Shown: positions 25,401 to 37,600 of the stretch, in pieces
Numbering within the stretch: position 1 is the first letter of the stretch
Layout: each line of letters begins with the position of its first letter
Assembly (NCBI RefSeq): GCF_900324465.2
Contig: NC_046617.1
Coordinates: 12,027,223 to 12,091,222, forward strand
DNA length: 64,000 nt
Direction: 5' to 3'
Origin: Anabas testudineus
Lineage: Eukaryota > Chordata > Actinopteri > Anabantiformes > Anabantidae
Notes under the pieces: model-generated
What the model was told of the DNA's origin: nothing
The model's database searches: none
What the model saw: the letters and a program-made list of their open reading frames with translations, nothing else
Made by a program: the position numbers and the translations under genes

Positions 25401-25735
25401 GACAAAGATGTTCTCCTGTATAGAACTGCAAATAACATTTATTTTCATCATTATCATGAGTAGATTTGGTGATTTGTTAATAAACTATCAGTAAATAGGA
25501 GGAAATGTCCTTTATATTGACCCACATCGCACGCAAAGATTTGCCATCAGTCAAATATTTAATTTCTGAAACTCATTTTGTATTTTGTATTAGAGGTCTG
25601 CGCTGCTCCTGGAGTGGACTGGCCTTACTGGACAGCATACTGCCCGCTCTGCTGGTAGAGCTGGAAGCACAAATCGTTCAGAGATCCCAACACAGCGCTG
25701 ACAAACAGACGGAGACAACCATCATCCCACGATGA
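22471..25735 (+). CDS. rsad1: Radical SAM domain-containing protein 1
   Basis: Nine coding exons (22471-22608, 22781-22914, 22996-23200, 23290-23655, 24461-24524, 24610-24757, 25076-25130, 25261-25364, 25594-25735) encode 451 residues. This is the eukaryotic relative of bacterial HemW, a heme-binding radical SAM protein of mitochondria. The [4Fe-4S] motif CLRRCSYC (C-x3-C-x2-C) follows the family signature LYVHWPYC across the exon 1/2 junction. [30 protein letters not shown] and YEVSNFARH are further HemW-family landmarks. The HemW C-terminal domain (MGMRMTEGI) is present. The first 25 residues are rich in Arg and Ser without acidic residues ([18 protein letters not shown]), like a mitochondrial presequence. 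All junctions keep phase. Confidence 0.93.
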
Positions 25736-26852
25736 CAGCAGTGTTTGGTAGAGTAGCTGGCTGACAGAAGGACTGATACTCCATTGAACATGTCTTATTT
25801 ACGTTTAGTGCTATTTAAATCCTTTATTTAAGCCTCTGCCATTTATATTTTATCATTATCATAACCTTAGTGACGTTCATTTCTCCTCTTTGTTACTTTT
25901 ACCTTTAGCCCAAAGCACTGCAACCTGAAAAGTGTTCTTCTCTTCTCCTGTCTCTTATCTCAGCCCTAATTATAACAATCATATCAAATTAAAAACCAGG
26001 CTCCCCAGGCTTTTTATGTTATATTGTCTCTGGCAATAATAATAGCAAGATTGCAATACTGTCATAATTAAATAATTGCCTTCACACTGCTATGCATGAG
26101 ACATCTTTACGCACTGTTTTGTATTTATGGCCACATTAAGTCATCTAAAGTGTTTCTCTTACTAAATTTAACTCGACCACTCTTCTGTGAGTGTCACTTT
26201 AATCGCCTCTGCTCTCTCTCCATGGTGCTGATTTCCCAGTCATGATGTCTCTCTCCTCTCGCCCACCCCTTCAATAAACCGAATGATGCTGTGACTCTGT
26301 GCTTCCTCCAAATACCGTGGTGATACATGAGTGTGTCGAGTGCTGGAGCTGAGTAACTGGCGTTGTAACACCTCGGTCCTAGATGGAAATCACAGCGTCG
26401 TGGGCGTTCAGTAGTATTAATAATAAAAATAATCGTGTCTGATATAAGGAGACGTGTAAGGTCGCTGTTTGAGTCATCTCCTGGCGTAGCTGAGCTCCCT
26501 CCCACACACGTATGGTCAGTTTTTTTTTGCATCATCATTAGAAAACAGTTGATTGCTTACGTTCATGAGCATCTACCGGTATCTGTCTGTCTCCTGTTTC
26601 TTGAATGAACCATTGTACGAATCTGAGATCAGGCTAAATGAAGCCATCAATTTGATTGCTTGAAAAAATCCAAAATACACATATGACAATTAGAAATAGT
26701 CGGTTTTTAATCACATAATAATATAATACAGTTACATACAAAAACAATTTATGAACGCACCGGTCCAGCCAGGTGCCGCAGAGTATAACTCCTTACATGA
26801 TACGACATTGCAGCATACTGCTGCAATTGGTTTTGTCGAGAAGGCTCACAAT
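25736..26852. other. 3' flanks of rsad1 and RASD-like gene
   Basis: Convergent intergenic region of 1.1 kb. No coding exon or repeat family was recognised. It presumably holds both 3' UTRs. A 114-residue minus-strand frame at 26194-26538 has no family features. Confidence 0.5.
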
Positions 26853-28022
26853 TCATTGAATCTGACACTTCTCGGGTTTGTTGCGTTTGGTGCTTGATCC
26901 AAGCACCAGCCGCAGGTCGCTGGTGAAGCTCGGGCGACGCGCCAAGGGGTCCACGGCGGCACAGGGCGCGCCGTGCGTCCTGCTGCCTCTCCTGCCGCGC
27001 TGGTCGATGCACAACGACTGGTAGGTGAGGAGCGACACGATCTGATGCCGCGACGGAGTGGTTTCGTCGGGCAGTCCGCCCAGAGATGCCACAGCTCTGA
27101 ACATGTCTTCCAGTCCGGCACCGTCTTTAGCCGAGGTTTCGAAGTACGGGACACCCTCGCCCAGGATTTCTGTCACCTCGGACCGTCTGACGACTCTCTG
27201 CGCGCCCAAGTCCGCTTTGTTCCCGCACGTCACGACTGACAGTCCGGCGGGATTTTTTAATTTGACTAACTTTGCCTTAGCAGTTCTGATCTCATTCAAC
27301 AGTCCACAGACCTCACTGAAAGAGTCTCTGTCGTCTAAACTGAAGACAAGCAGAAAGATGTCACCTGGGAAAGAAAAAAGAGCACGGATTATTATTGAAA
27401 CAGTGAAAAGTCTTTGGTGTACTGTAAAGGGACTGCAGTAATAAAGAGTATACTAATACTAAGATATACAGAATAACCACACCAGCTCACCTGTCAGGAT
27501 GGATAACCTCCGTTTTGCTGGGAAGTCCCGCTCACTCGCGGCGTCCAGAAGATCAATCTGATACGCCTCGCCTCCAATATGGAACAACTTTCTGTGGAAG
27601 TCCTCGATCGTGGGCTCGTATTGCTCTTGAAAGTCTCTGCCCAAGAACCGCCGGAGGATGTTGGTTTTCCCTACTTTGGGTGCGCCAAGCACAACTATTC
27701 GGTGACAGTTCCTGGGCTTGGTCAGACCCATCTCGAGCAGATCCACGGACCTTTTTGGAAGTCGATCATTCGATACGTGCCGTTTGCCAGAACTCGCTGA
27801 TCTACTTGCAACCACTCTTTTATCCTGTTGTCTCCAGCGGCCTTTAACAGTTTTGATGATGCCCAAACCTGTCTTCGATAAGCTTGAGACACTGGGATGC
27901 TGGAGCACTGTGTTGCTATGCAGGACGGGGTGCGTAACGCGCGATTGGCGATGCCCGGCGACAGAGTTGAACATCTCGAAGATGCCATCAACGGGAAGGT
28001 AGAGCTTCTCAGTTGTGTTCAT
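26853..28022 (-). CDS. RASD-family (Dexras/Rhes-like) small GTPase
   Basis: Two exons (27491-28022 and 26853-27364) encode 347 residues. The exon break after RRLSILTG is the RASD1/RASD2 position. GTPase motifs seen: P-loop GAPKVGKT (about 114-121), effector segment EPTIEDFHRK, G4 CGNKADL, G5 ETSAK. The tail has the family motif LARRPSFTSDL and ends CQIQ, a CAAX box for prenylation. Two oddities stand out. The G3 DxxG motif reads DAASE where RASD1 has DTSGN, so the glycine is missing. The start at 28022 gives about 105 residues before the GTPase core, where RASD1 has about 20; an internal Met (MGLTKPRNCHR) would give the short form. Fish carry extra RASD paralogues (rasd3, rasd4), and I cannot say which this is. 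RASD proteins modulate G-protein and cAMP signalling at membranes. Confidence 0.88.
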
Positions 28023-29947
28023 CTCCGTGTTCTTTCACAGAGAGGTTAGATCTAAAAACTCACCAATCCAGTTTCTTCCCCATGTGTGCTCCGCGAAACG
28101 GTGCCGGTGTCTCTTATACACCCACACCGTGCGCAGCTCCTGCGTCACATCGCATCCTGAGAACACTTTCCTATTATAGAGGCAGAAGCAGAAGAGATCT
28201 CAGTTTAAGTGAAGAAACGAGCTCTAGAACAGTCTGGAAAAAACGCAGAGTCTAGTTTATACCTGGTATGGTGCAACCAAATGTATTTGAAACGTATTCC
28301 CAATCTTTTTAATGTTCTCCTCCGACATAAACCATCTTACAACTCTTACATCTGATCTGTTTACACCTAATTAAGCATGCCATTCTATTTTAGCACCACA
28401 CATGCACTTTGTTTTGATATAGTTCTTCAAATGACAACTCTTTAGGCAGAAACTAATCATTTCTGTTGATGTCTGATCAAGTCAGTCATCAGGAGGATTT
28501 CATTAATTGGGTTCTGTCTCCTCTTTGCAAGCTGTCATATGCTGTGTCCTGTTGCTTTCATACTTTTTTATGTTCATATAGCCCTCACACTGTGCTTTCA
28601 TAGTCAAAGTCACTTACAAAAACATGCCTGCACCTGCTAACATCACTGTGGATTTTGCCCTTTTGTTTTTCAGGTCAGTCAGTGCATTGTTTTCTGTGGT
28701 GATCACGACTTGCTCTGAGTGTTAGACACACATCCCTCTCTCTCCCTCTCTCTCTCTTTCTCTTTCTATGATTCATAAACCGTGATAAGTCCTCTGCAGT
28801 ACTACCAGCTTCAGTTACAGTGATTTACTGTTATTTTTCTCAAAATCACATTCCAAGATTTTATAGGAACATTATAAGCCCATAAATCAAAACTTTTCTT
28901 TGTAGGCAAACATTTCCTCAGTGGATGCAGGTACATTTATAGATGGAGAGATTTACCAAAGGAACAGAGTGAAGCTGTCATACCCATACACTGATGTATT
29001 ATTACAGTCTGTGTTCATGCATTTCATGACTGTAAGCTGCTGAACTGATTATTAATATCCTAGCAGCACTCTGTCACTTCATTGCACCAGTGAGGCTATG
29101 CTACAAAACTGCGGCTTGTTCTCCATTAAACCATCCTTTTCACAAACCAAGGCCACTCTGAAAGGACAGCCCACATAACAGTTTTTTCTTAGAAACCTGA
29201 AGACTGGGGTGGACAAGGACAGGCGGATTGCAATTTAACCAATTGCTTTCAGCGCTGCAGCTACAAGAAAGAAAGAAAGAAAAACATGCTGTGATGAAAA
29301 ATTGTCCTTGAATTGAAATTTCACATTATGTATAGAAGACACACATTTTGTGCTTCTAACTTCTAACTTTCGAAACCTGAAAGTTTGTCTTGACAAAGAC
29401 AAAGTAGAGCCAATTCAATGTGCTGCTGCTACTGAAATGTACCCCGCCGTCAGGCACAGTCATGTATCACTATTATTAATATTATCATGAAGTACCACCA
29501 CTCTCACGTCATTCGGGACTAATGACAGTCAGTCGTGTAAGCACTTTCAGTTGCTCACACCCTGGCTACGTGAGCAAATATAGAAACCATTTTAGGCCCC
29601 ATCACCATCCCATTAAATAATCACACACTGTGGCATCATCTTGTGACTCATGGTTTACCGAAACAACCAAAATACAGCTTGACATCTAATCCAGTCACCT
29701 GTTTGATTCCATGGGTAGATTTATACATCACTTAACACAAGTGTAATATGTAACTTATTATATGGAACCAGCAACTGGTCTCTGTGTATTTACAACGCCA
29801 CACAGATGTGATAAGAACTGTTTGTTTTTTCTGTTTAGTGCTGCACAGAAATAACAGAAGCACTGCATTTACAGTAACGGTCACTAATGTGGACTGTCTC
29901 TGTCACTTGCTACTTATAAATATTAAATATTGCTGTTCTTTTGTTAA

Positions 29948-30180
29948 GGGCTAAATGATTTAGGGCCAAAATACATTTCTGATCTGCTGCCAGGTTATGA
30001 AACACTTTGACTTCTCAGATCATCTGAGGTGTAGCCTCTTTTTGGAGATTCAAAACAAAACAAAAAAGGAGCATTTGTTTAAGTTATGTGTCATATACCT
30101 AAAATAAACTCCCAGAAAACCTGAGTTCTTTAAAATTAGGGCTTAAGATTTTTCTGTTTGAACTGCTGCTGCACTGTTCT
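29948..30180 (+). mobile_element. Degraded LINE fragment (reverse transcriptase C-terminus)
   Basis: One frame starts GLNDLGPKYISDLLPGY and soon has LLRSSE, which resembles the region after the reverse transcriptase domain in L2-like fish LINEs (GLAPxYLSDLL then LRSSD). The frame has several stops and the element is far from complete. The assignment rests on a short remembered motif. Confidence 0.4.
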
Positions 30181-31999
30181 GTGGTATCTTATTCTGTTTG
30201 AGCAAAATTTTAAAATGCAATTTCACTTTTTTTAAGTAATATACTATGTACAGCATTTTATATTGTCCTTAATTTTAAATGTTTTTTTTTTTTATTTCTT
30301 TTTATATTTTATTTAAAGGACTTTTCATTGGCCTTGCTGATGGACGCTGACCTCACCTCCTGCCCTGTCCACTTTTAAAAATGTTATAGAGAAAGTGTAA
30401 ACTCATTTGCCAGGAAATAGCTGCATAATTAGGCACTGATGTAATTCTATGATCAGCAGAAGAGGAAATAAATGATTTTCACAGAGGGGATAGCACAACA
30501 CGACAAACCCATAGAGGGCGCCAAAGAGGAGCAGGTGCCATGCAAGAAAATTAAAGGATCAGGTCGTCAATTTTACACAAACCAGTTCATAAACAAATAT
30601 ATGTCATGACACGACCAACACAGCAGCATGTGGTACAGATATCCCCACAACGACAGCATTTCATTTTCTACTGATGCTCTTGGACACACAGCCCAAATCA
30701 GGTTTTAGATACACACATAGTAGGCTACTTGCACTTTATCTGGAAGTTGAGTCATGGCACTTAAAGTTGTTAATGGGATAAATTCATTGTTTGTTTTAGT
30801 GTTTTCTTGCTTTGGACAATAAGAAACGTGGAAAATCACCAGCCGTATCCTTTAAAGGTTTAGAGTCAATCTTCTTGAATTGACATAAAGTGATCTTACT
30901 TTTTGAAGCATCAACCTGCTTTCTGATGTTCTGCCTCTCTCACCTAAACACACACACTCACTTATAAGAAGTCCGATTTCCTCTCCAACGCAACCTCACC
31001 AATGTCAGTGGTAGGCTGGTGTTATTTATCAGTCCTCTCTCCTCCCCCTCTGTTTTCCCAAGACCTTGCCTGCATGTCTCCTCTGCGCTGACCTCATCAG
31101 GCCTTTGTTGGGAAACAAAGCATGCGGGCATCTGTTTTCAAGAAAAATAAAGACGTATAGGGTGCTGAGAGAGTGAGAGAGAGAGAGAGAGAGGGAGGAG
31201 GAGGAGGGCTCAAGGAGGTAAATGTGACCAGGGAGAGGTGAATGAAAATGAAACAGAGAGCTGCAACAAGCAAATGAACACCTCCACAATCCGACTTCAA
31301 GAAATCCCCCCTCCTTACAGCCAAGTTTTACTCTGTTGAAGTTTTTTATATCTGTACACTTTAGCCTTTCTGTCCTCTCTAAGACTCATGCCTTTGTTGT
31401 TTCAAGGTGGAGCTGGTATTTCCTGTATATCCTGCTCAGTCAGCCAGCCTCTGGCCCGCTTGCTCTCTCATGCTGTGTCTCTCATAGTTCTCATTATTCA
31501 ATCATCATCATGATATCAGATCAGCCCATACTTTGAAATACAACTTGGAATTATTTGAGACTGCTCTGGACCATTCACTAAATCCAAGATTTAGGCCCCA
31601 GATGATGCATTAGGATGTGCCTTTAGACAACATCCCCATTAGTGGTGATAAATAAATAAAGAGCAACGATGAAGCTGCTGAAAAGGAAATGTGGCTCTGC
31701 GTAGAAGTCCTCTGGGATAACGTGCTCACTCTCACTCTGCAGGGAGTGTTACAGCATACCCTTTCTATAAAGGGAATAATGGCTGTTGTGGTGAGTATCA
31801 CATTATCAGATACATCTTTGAGCTCCCATTGCAGAACTGTAATATCATAATTCCTGCAGTATTAAAATTTGTATGTTAATTGCAGTGATTTTGTTTTTTG
31901 CTTTCTTTTTGCGCAGTGATCTCACAGATATGATGCATTGATCAAAAGTATCTGAACAAAAGCTGGAGGCTGCCCTTAACAACGCGTTTTCCACCGACA

Positions 32000-32207
32000 C
32001 CACACAATCTGTAATTGCTATGTTTTGCGCCTCCACTTTGTAAACCTGCGTGTGACCCCCTCTGTGCGCCCTGAGCCACCTGCTCCAGTCAGCACGGATG
32101 CGTTTCCATCAGGCAGGGAAAGGAAAGGGTTAAAATCTGACTCCGCATGCACCGGACAGGCCTCCCTCCCTCCCTCCTCTTCTCCTCTCTCTCTCTCTCT
32201 CTCTGAA

Positions 32208-32238
<31 letters not shown>

Positions 32239-32542
32239 AGGGGGCCGTACCATCTGCAAGCTGAGATCTGGGATTTTTTAACACACACTCAACTTAGTTT
32301 GCCAACAAATGAGCACCGCCTCAGTTTGAATTGTGGATTCATTCTGCACACACATCGTCCTCCTCGGATGTTTTTCCCCCTGCTGTGTTATAAATATCGC
32401 CTTTGTTTTTTGTTTTTTTTTCCATGAGTTCTCGTCTGTAGCCGAAAGCTACGGGTCGGGATATGTCGAGAGTCGGAGGCGTTGCTTCCTCCACCCAAAG
32501 CCTCTCCAAGTTGGGACCCCAGCGACGCGCTATGACATGAAG
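32000..32542 (+). promoter_or_regulatory. Probable epsin promoter and noncoding first exon
   Basis: A block of higher GC and CpG content with a TATA-like ttataaatat at about 32388, ending in atgacatgaag/GTAAGG (32542), a strong splice donor. It is on the epsin strand, 2.1 kb upstream of the ENTH exon. An acceptor tttccag near 34472 could join it to the start codon exon. Inferred from signals alone; a transcript would be needed to confirm it. Confidence 0.4.
32208..32236. repeat. (GT)n microsatellite
   Basis: About fourteen GT units preceded by a (CT)n tract at 32186-32203. Confidence 0.95.
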
Positions 32543-34642
32543 GTAAGGGAAAGTGGAGGCGGCGGACTGTGTCCTTGTGGTTCACACCTATTCCTGAGGG
32601 CTCGGTTTGAAACTTTGAAAGTCGGAATCATAGCTGAGTCACGGCTACAGACTTCACCTACCGGACCGGCCAACCCTTTTTTTTTTTTTTTTTTTTGACG
32701 CAACTTGCATGATAATGGGCCCGGTCGTCCTCGTTTGGGACAAAAAGGACATGCCAAAGAAATAAGTTCGATCAAAAACCCAGGGTGATTAAATGGCTTT
32801 CAGACATATGTAGGACATAATAAAATCGAGCTTGTAGGCCTGATCTGGGACTATTTTTCACTTTGCTTCCTACAAGTAGTGATCATCAGGGTCTGGGAAT
32901 GATCTGCTCGTTTAATTAACCTTGTGTGAGTATATGTGTGAAGTGGTGAGGAGAGCACCTCCATCCCATCCCTTATTCGTGTGATCACAATTTGTTTGTG
33001 TAGATATACAGATTGTCACAAAATGTATGTATCCTCATTATGAGCATGAGAGTAATGGAGGCACCTACATCCGAATCACAAATCTGGCCAGACAAACTTT
33101 TGAATCTCCCCTTTACAGCACTGCTCTCTCTGTCATTAGCCTGATTAGGACCCCTGTCCCCTTTTAACAACTCCCATTCACAGAGAGTCCCAGTAAAAGT
33201 GCACATTAACTGACTTTCCCTCAGACATGAGTAATCCCAAGAATCAGGAAGCAGCAGGACATGATGTGACTAAATGGCAAACTAGGCTGGCACTGGTCAC
33301 CAATTCAGATTTAACCTTTGGTTAGCTGTGCCGCAAACATTTTGCCTCCCACCACCACTCAACAGTTCGCTTGTAGTAGTGTTACAGAATAAGAAGCTCT
33401 CTCATAGCATGGGAAAAATTGCAGGCCAACCTAGTTCAGCCACCTTTTTTGCATAGTTTGACCAAAGATTGCTGAGGTTTTTCACAGTTAAAGACTAAAA
33501 TGCTTTTAGTTTATTAGTTTATGTAGTAAACAGCGATGTCATATTCAATATTTCACTGCCTCAAGGGGTCGATACAAAGCATTTTAAAGCCCATCTTTCT
33601 CATCTTCCATCCCTTCCTATGTTTTGGCTATGCTTACTTGACTCTAAAGTGAAGGAATTGATCGCCTTTACCTTCACCCGTCTCCCTGCTTTGTTAAATA
33701 GAGGAGGCAGATTGAGGAGTGACACATTATTAGTTAAACTGATTTTGCTGCCTTGACTACATAAGATAAAGGAGTCTAAATGTCCTGGGCAAAGTGTTGG
33801 ATAGCATATCGTACATTAGCTTGCATCAGTGAAATCAAATTAAAAAGCTATTAGGGATTTTTGTTTAATTACTGTAGATTTGTTTATTATATGGATTTAC
33901 ATGTTTTGTTACAGTTTTGTGAGTCCTCAGATTCTTTAAAGTCCTATCTGCTGCTGTGGTTTACTCAGGTTAGGAAAACAGGGGAGGTGGAGCCCCTCCT
34001 GTTTCTGATATCGGTGACTTACACATTACTACACCAGCAGGTTGTTGTCCTTAGGTTTGGAAGTAATACTTGCTTTTCAGGAAAGGAAAAATATTTTACA
34101 TTAAAGTAATTCCTGTGTTGTTGCTTACTTAGGAACAATGCACTCTATGCTCTATAACAGATCTCAGGGAAAACTGAGTTAAGGTGTTGTGTTTCACATT
34201 GCTTGGAGGTGCTGAGTCGTTCCGCTATCCTTCACAACTACACAACACAGTTACTGAGGAAAATAGTGTGTGAGACGTGGGATGTAGTCACTATTAGAAT
34301 TTACATATACAACATGCAGTAACACCAATAACAATACTGAGGATGTGGTGTATTTCTTATATGGGTCAAAGTTAATGAATTAATAATGAACTAAATTCAT
34401 GTTTTAGACTAATAAACCATGTGCAGGTTCGGATATTTCTGTACATCTAATACGTTCGTTGTATTCATTTCCAGCAGCAATACATTTGTGGACATCATTG
34501 AGGTTGTCAAGGGAAGGGCGACTTCATCACATTATTCTTTAGAACTGATCTCAAAACAAGCCACGCTGCATAAGGTGACGCCGTGGGTTAGCCTGCTGTT
34601 AGACCTGCATCCTTTGGCACCTGTAAAACTCCACATGCCATC

Positions 34643-37600
34643 ATGCAGACCTCATCACTCCGCCGCCAGATGAAAAACATGGTCAACAACTATACAGAGG
34701 CTGAGATCAAAGTCAGAGAGGCCACTTCCAATGACCCCTGGGGACCTCCCAGCTCCCTCATGTCTGAAATCGCAGACCTGACCTTCAATGTAGTGGCTTT
34801 CACTGAGGTTATGGGTATGATCTGGAAGCGGCTCAATGATCATGGTAAAAACTGGCGCCATGTTTATAAGGCACTGACGCTGCTGGACTACCTGATCAAA
34901 ACAGGCTCTGAGCGTGTGGCCAGGGAGTGCCGGGAGAATATATACACCATACAGACACTGAGAGACTTCCAGTACATAGATCGGGATGGACGTGACCAGG
35001 GCATCAATGTCCGAGAGAAAGCCAAGCAGCTGGTGGCTCTGTTAAGGGATGAGGACAAGCTGAAGAAAGAGAGAAGCCAGGCACTGAAGACCAAAACACG
35101 CATGGCGGGGGTCACCAGTAGCTTAGGCTCTGGATCCCTGCCTCCTCCATACCCAGGAAGCCGCACTAGCCAGTCCAGTTCAGCAGGAGTCTTTGTGGAT
35201 GATTCCACCAGGTGTAGAAGCTCTCCATCTTCATTTCACTGTGAGTAACTGGGACATCTCGCACATGCCAATAAACTGTGACATAATTTTACAAATCTTT
35301 TATGGAAGTGTTTCAATTGTTTTGGTCATGTGTCTGTCAGATACAATGAAATGAGTTCTTATGGATGATGAAAGTAACAGAATAATAGTGGTCCATGACT
35401 TTTCAATTTATCAATCACCTATGACTTTTCATTGTGTCAGAAAACCAAAAAAAGTCATTATGGAGACGCTGTCATTTACATAATTGTCTTCTCTGTAGCT
35501 AACATCAATCAAGCCTCACTGGTGACTTCTCACCAATGTAGATGCTATTTTATAACAAGCAGCACATTTACCATGCAAGCCTGGATGACTATGAATTGCT
35601 TGGTCACTGGGTTTTACCAGGAAGTGTTTCAGTTTTGAGCTCTATTGACAGTTGGGCATCTGCATTCCTTACATTCTGCAGTTTACAGTCACGTCAGCTA
35701 AACTGGATTTACAAAGGGACGAGGCCCTGTTTGCTCTCGAGCCAATCTAAGGTGAAACCACAACTGTATGCCAAATTTAAATATGCAATCTTGGTTATCC
35801 TCACACACTCACACAGGTGGGTTAGAGCATGTGAGGTTAATGATTTATTAACTACAGTAAAGAGTTCAAACTTGCATCAAATAGCCGTATTTAGCATTTG
35901 CTAATAATGATTGACTAAATTTGAGTTTGGTGTGTTGTGGTCCACGTATGTGTAATAGCAGTTCATTTTTGTTTTTTGCAATACTGCATAACAGCTTTGC
36001 TTCTTCCCACCCATCCTCTGGGTGAGTTAAACTAAAATAAAAGGAGGATAGTAGTTGTCTCTTGGATATTCCAGGAAATTGGTGCATGGTTGGTGTGGAC
36101 ACAATGCTGGTGGATGGTGTGGGTGGGGGTCAGGAGGTTGGCAGCAGCCAATTGCCACTAAGCATTCCAGTTCAGATGGAGAATATTGAGGGGCACCAGA
36201 GTGGAAACAATTGGTTTCTGAGACCTGACTTTTGCCAATGTGTGGCCTGCCGCCCTGTTTTATATCTTTGACCCACAGTCTGGCACCCACAGTGGTATAC
36301 TGCCAGCTCCTACACTTCCCACCCCCAACCCCTCCTGCAAACCTGGACCTGAATCCTGGATCACACCCAGAGCATTCGGGGTAATAAGGTGGGCCCCACT
36401 CCAAACCATCCATTTCTCCCTCCCTCTACCTCCCTAACTCTGCACACAGGCGCACCATTGTTCTTAGTGCAGGCAGAATTAGGCAGACCCTGGCAAGCAA
36501 TGCCAGCAAATGCCCTTAACAACAGGCAATGAAAGAAATTAACATGCAAAAGAAGTGTCAGATTTTTTTATGACCTTCAGCCCCAGGTTTTTTTTTTTTT
36601 CCCTTTCCCTTTCCCTTCTCTATTTACATTTCCTAATGTTTATGGATGCATTCTTCTGCTTTAATTTCCTTGATCAACCCCCTTCTGCCCTCCCTTCTGC
36701 TCTTCCTCATTCCCTATAGCCTCCTCTTCTTCTCCTCGACTTGCTCCAGACCTGGAGCAAGCTCGGCCCGCAACCAGTGGAGAAGAGGAGCTGCAGCTGC
36801 AGCTGGCCTTGGCTATGAGCCGAGAAGAAAGTGAAAAGGTACCTCTAAAAGAGTTAACACACACACACTCTTAGCAAAAAGCTTTTGTCCTTACAGCACA
36901 TGTGCCTGACAGAAAGAGGCTTCTTAGTGGCCCTGTGGCTGACATGTTATATGATAATTTTGTGGTAAATCATTAAATGCTTGGACACTGCCATGGTGAT
37001 GAAGCAGTCCTTTTGCCTCTACTAGGCTATCGTTTCCCAGAAGCCATCGCTGAAAGTGATATGATCGATTCAGTCTCTGATCTGGTCAATGATGACTCTC
37101 TGATCAATCAGTGTGAGTGACACTGAAGAGTGAGGACACTGAGTGAAAGAGTCAGGACCCAGATAAACATCCCCAGCCTTCCCTAGTCTCCATTACAAGG
37201 GCAGCTGTTGCCCTCTGTGACATCTGCTTGGCTAATAAGAGAAAATATTATTGCATAACTATTTCTACTTCAGTAATCAAACAAATCAGATGTGATTTTG
37301 ATGATGACATTGAAATCCATATATTAGATCTCTGCATTACTATTTTTGAATCAGTTCAAATCATTGTCAAATCCTTCTCTTAAAGAATCACTTCAACAAA
37401 GTCAAGCGTAATTTTACCTTTCCCCTTGACTAGTCGTCCTTCTAATACCTCCTGCTTGACCCTAGCCACCTCCCCAAGTGGATTTTGATGAACAGACCCA
37501 ACTCCAGATCGCTATGAGTCTCAGCAAGGAGGAGGCCCAGAAGGTATAAGTACGCTGGGACCAGGGATGACCCCTCTTTTTCATTCTTTGCCCTACAGCA

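Larger units (their letters stand above)
28023..34642. other. Large stretch without recognised coding sequence
   Basis: About 6.6 kb between the RASD-like gene and the epsin ENTH exon. The first 250 bases are probably the RASD-like promoter and 5' UTR. It contains a probable LINE relic near 29.95-30.2 kb, TC/CT-rich tracts near 28735-28768 and 31171-31200, (GT)n at 32208-32236 and a T run near 32678-32696. A CpG-richer block at 32.0-32.6 kb is the likely epsin promoter and first exon. Open frames are short or repeat-driven. I see no tRNA or clear hairpin RNA gene. Confidence 0.5.

Noticed and set aside
36027-36413. 128-residue minus-strand frame rich in Pro, His and Cys
   Set aside because: It lies in an epsin intron, has no domain, and its composition simply reflects the local C/G-rich sequence. 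No splice or start context supports it.
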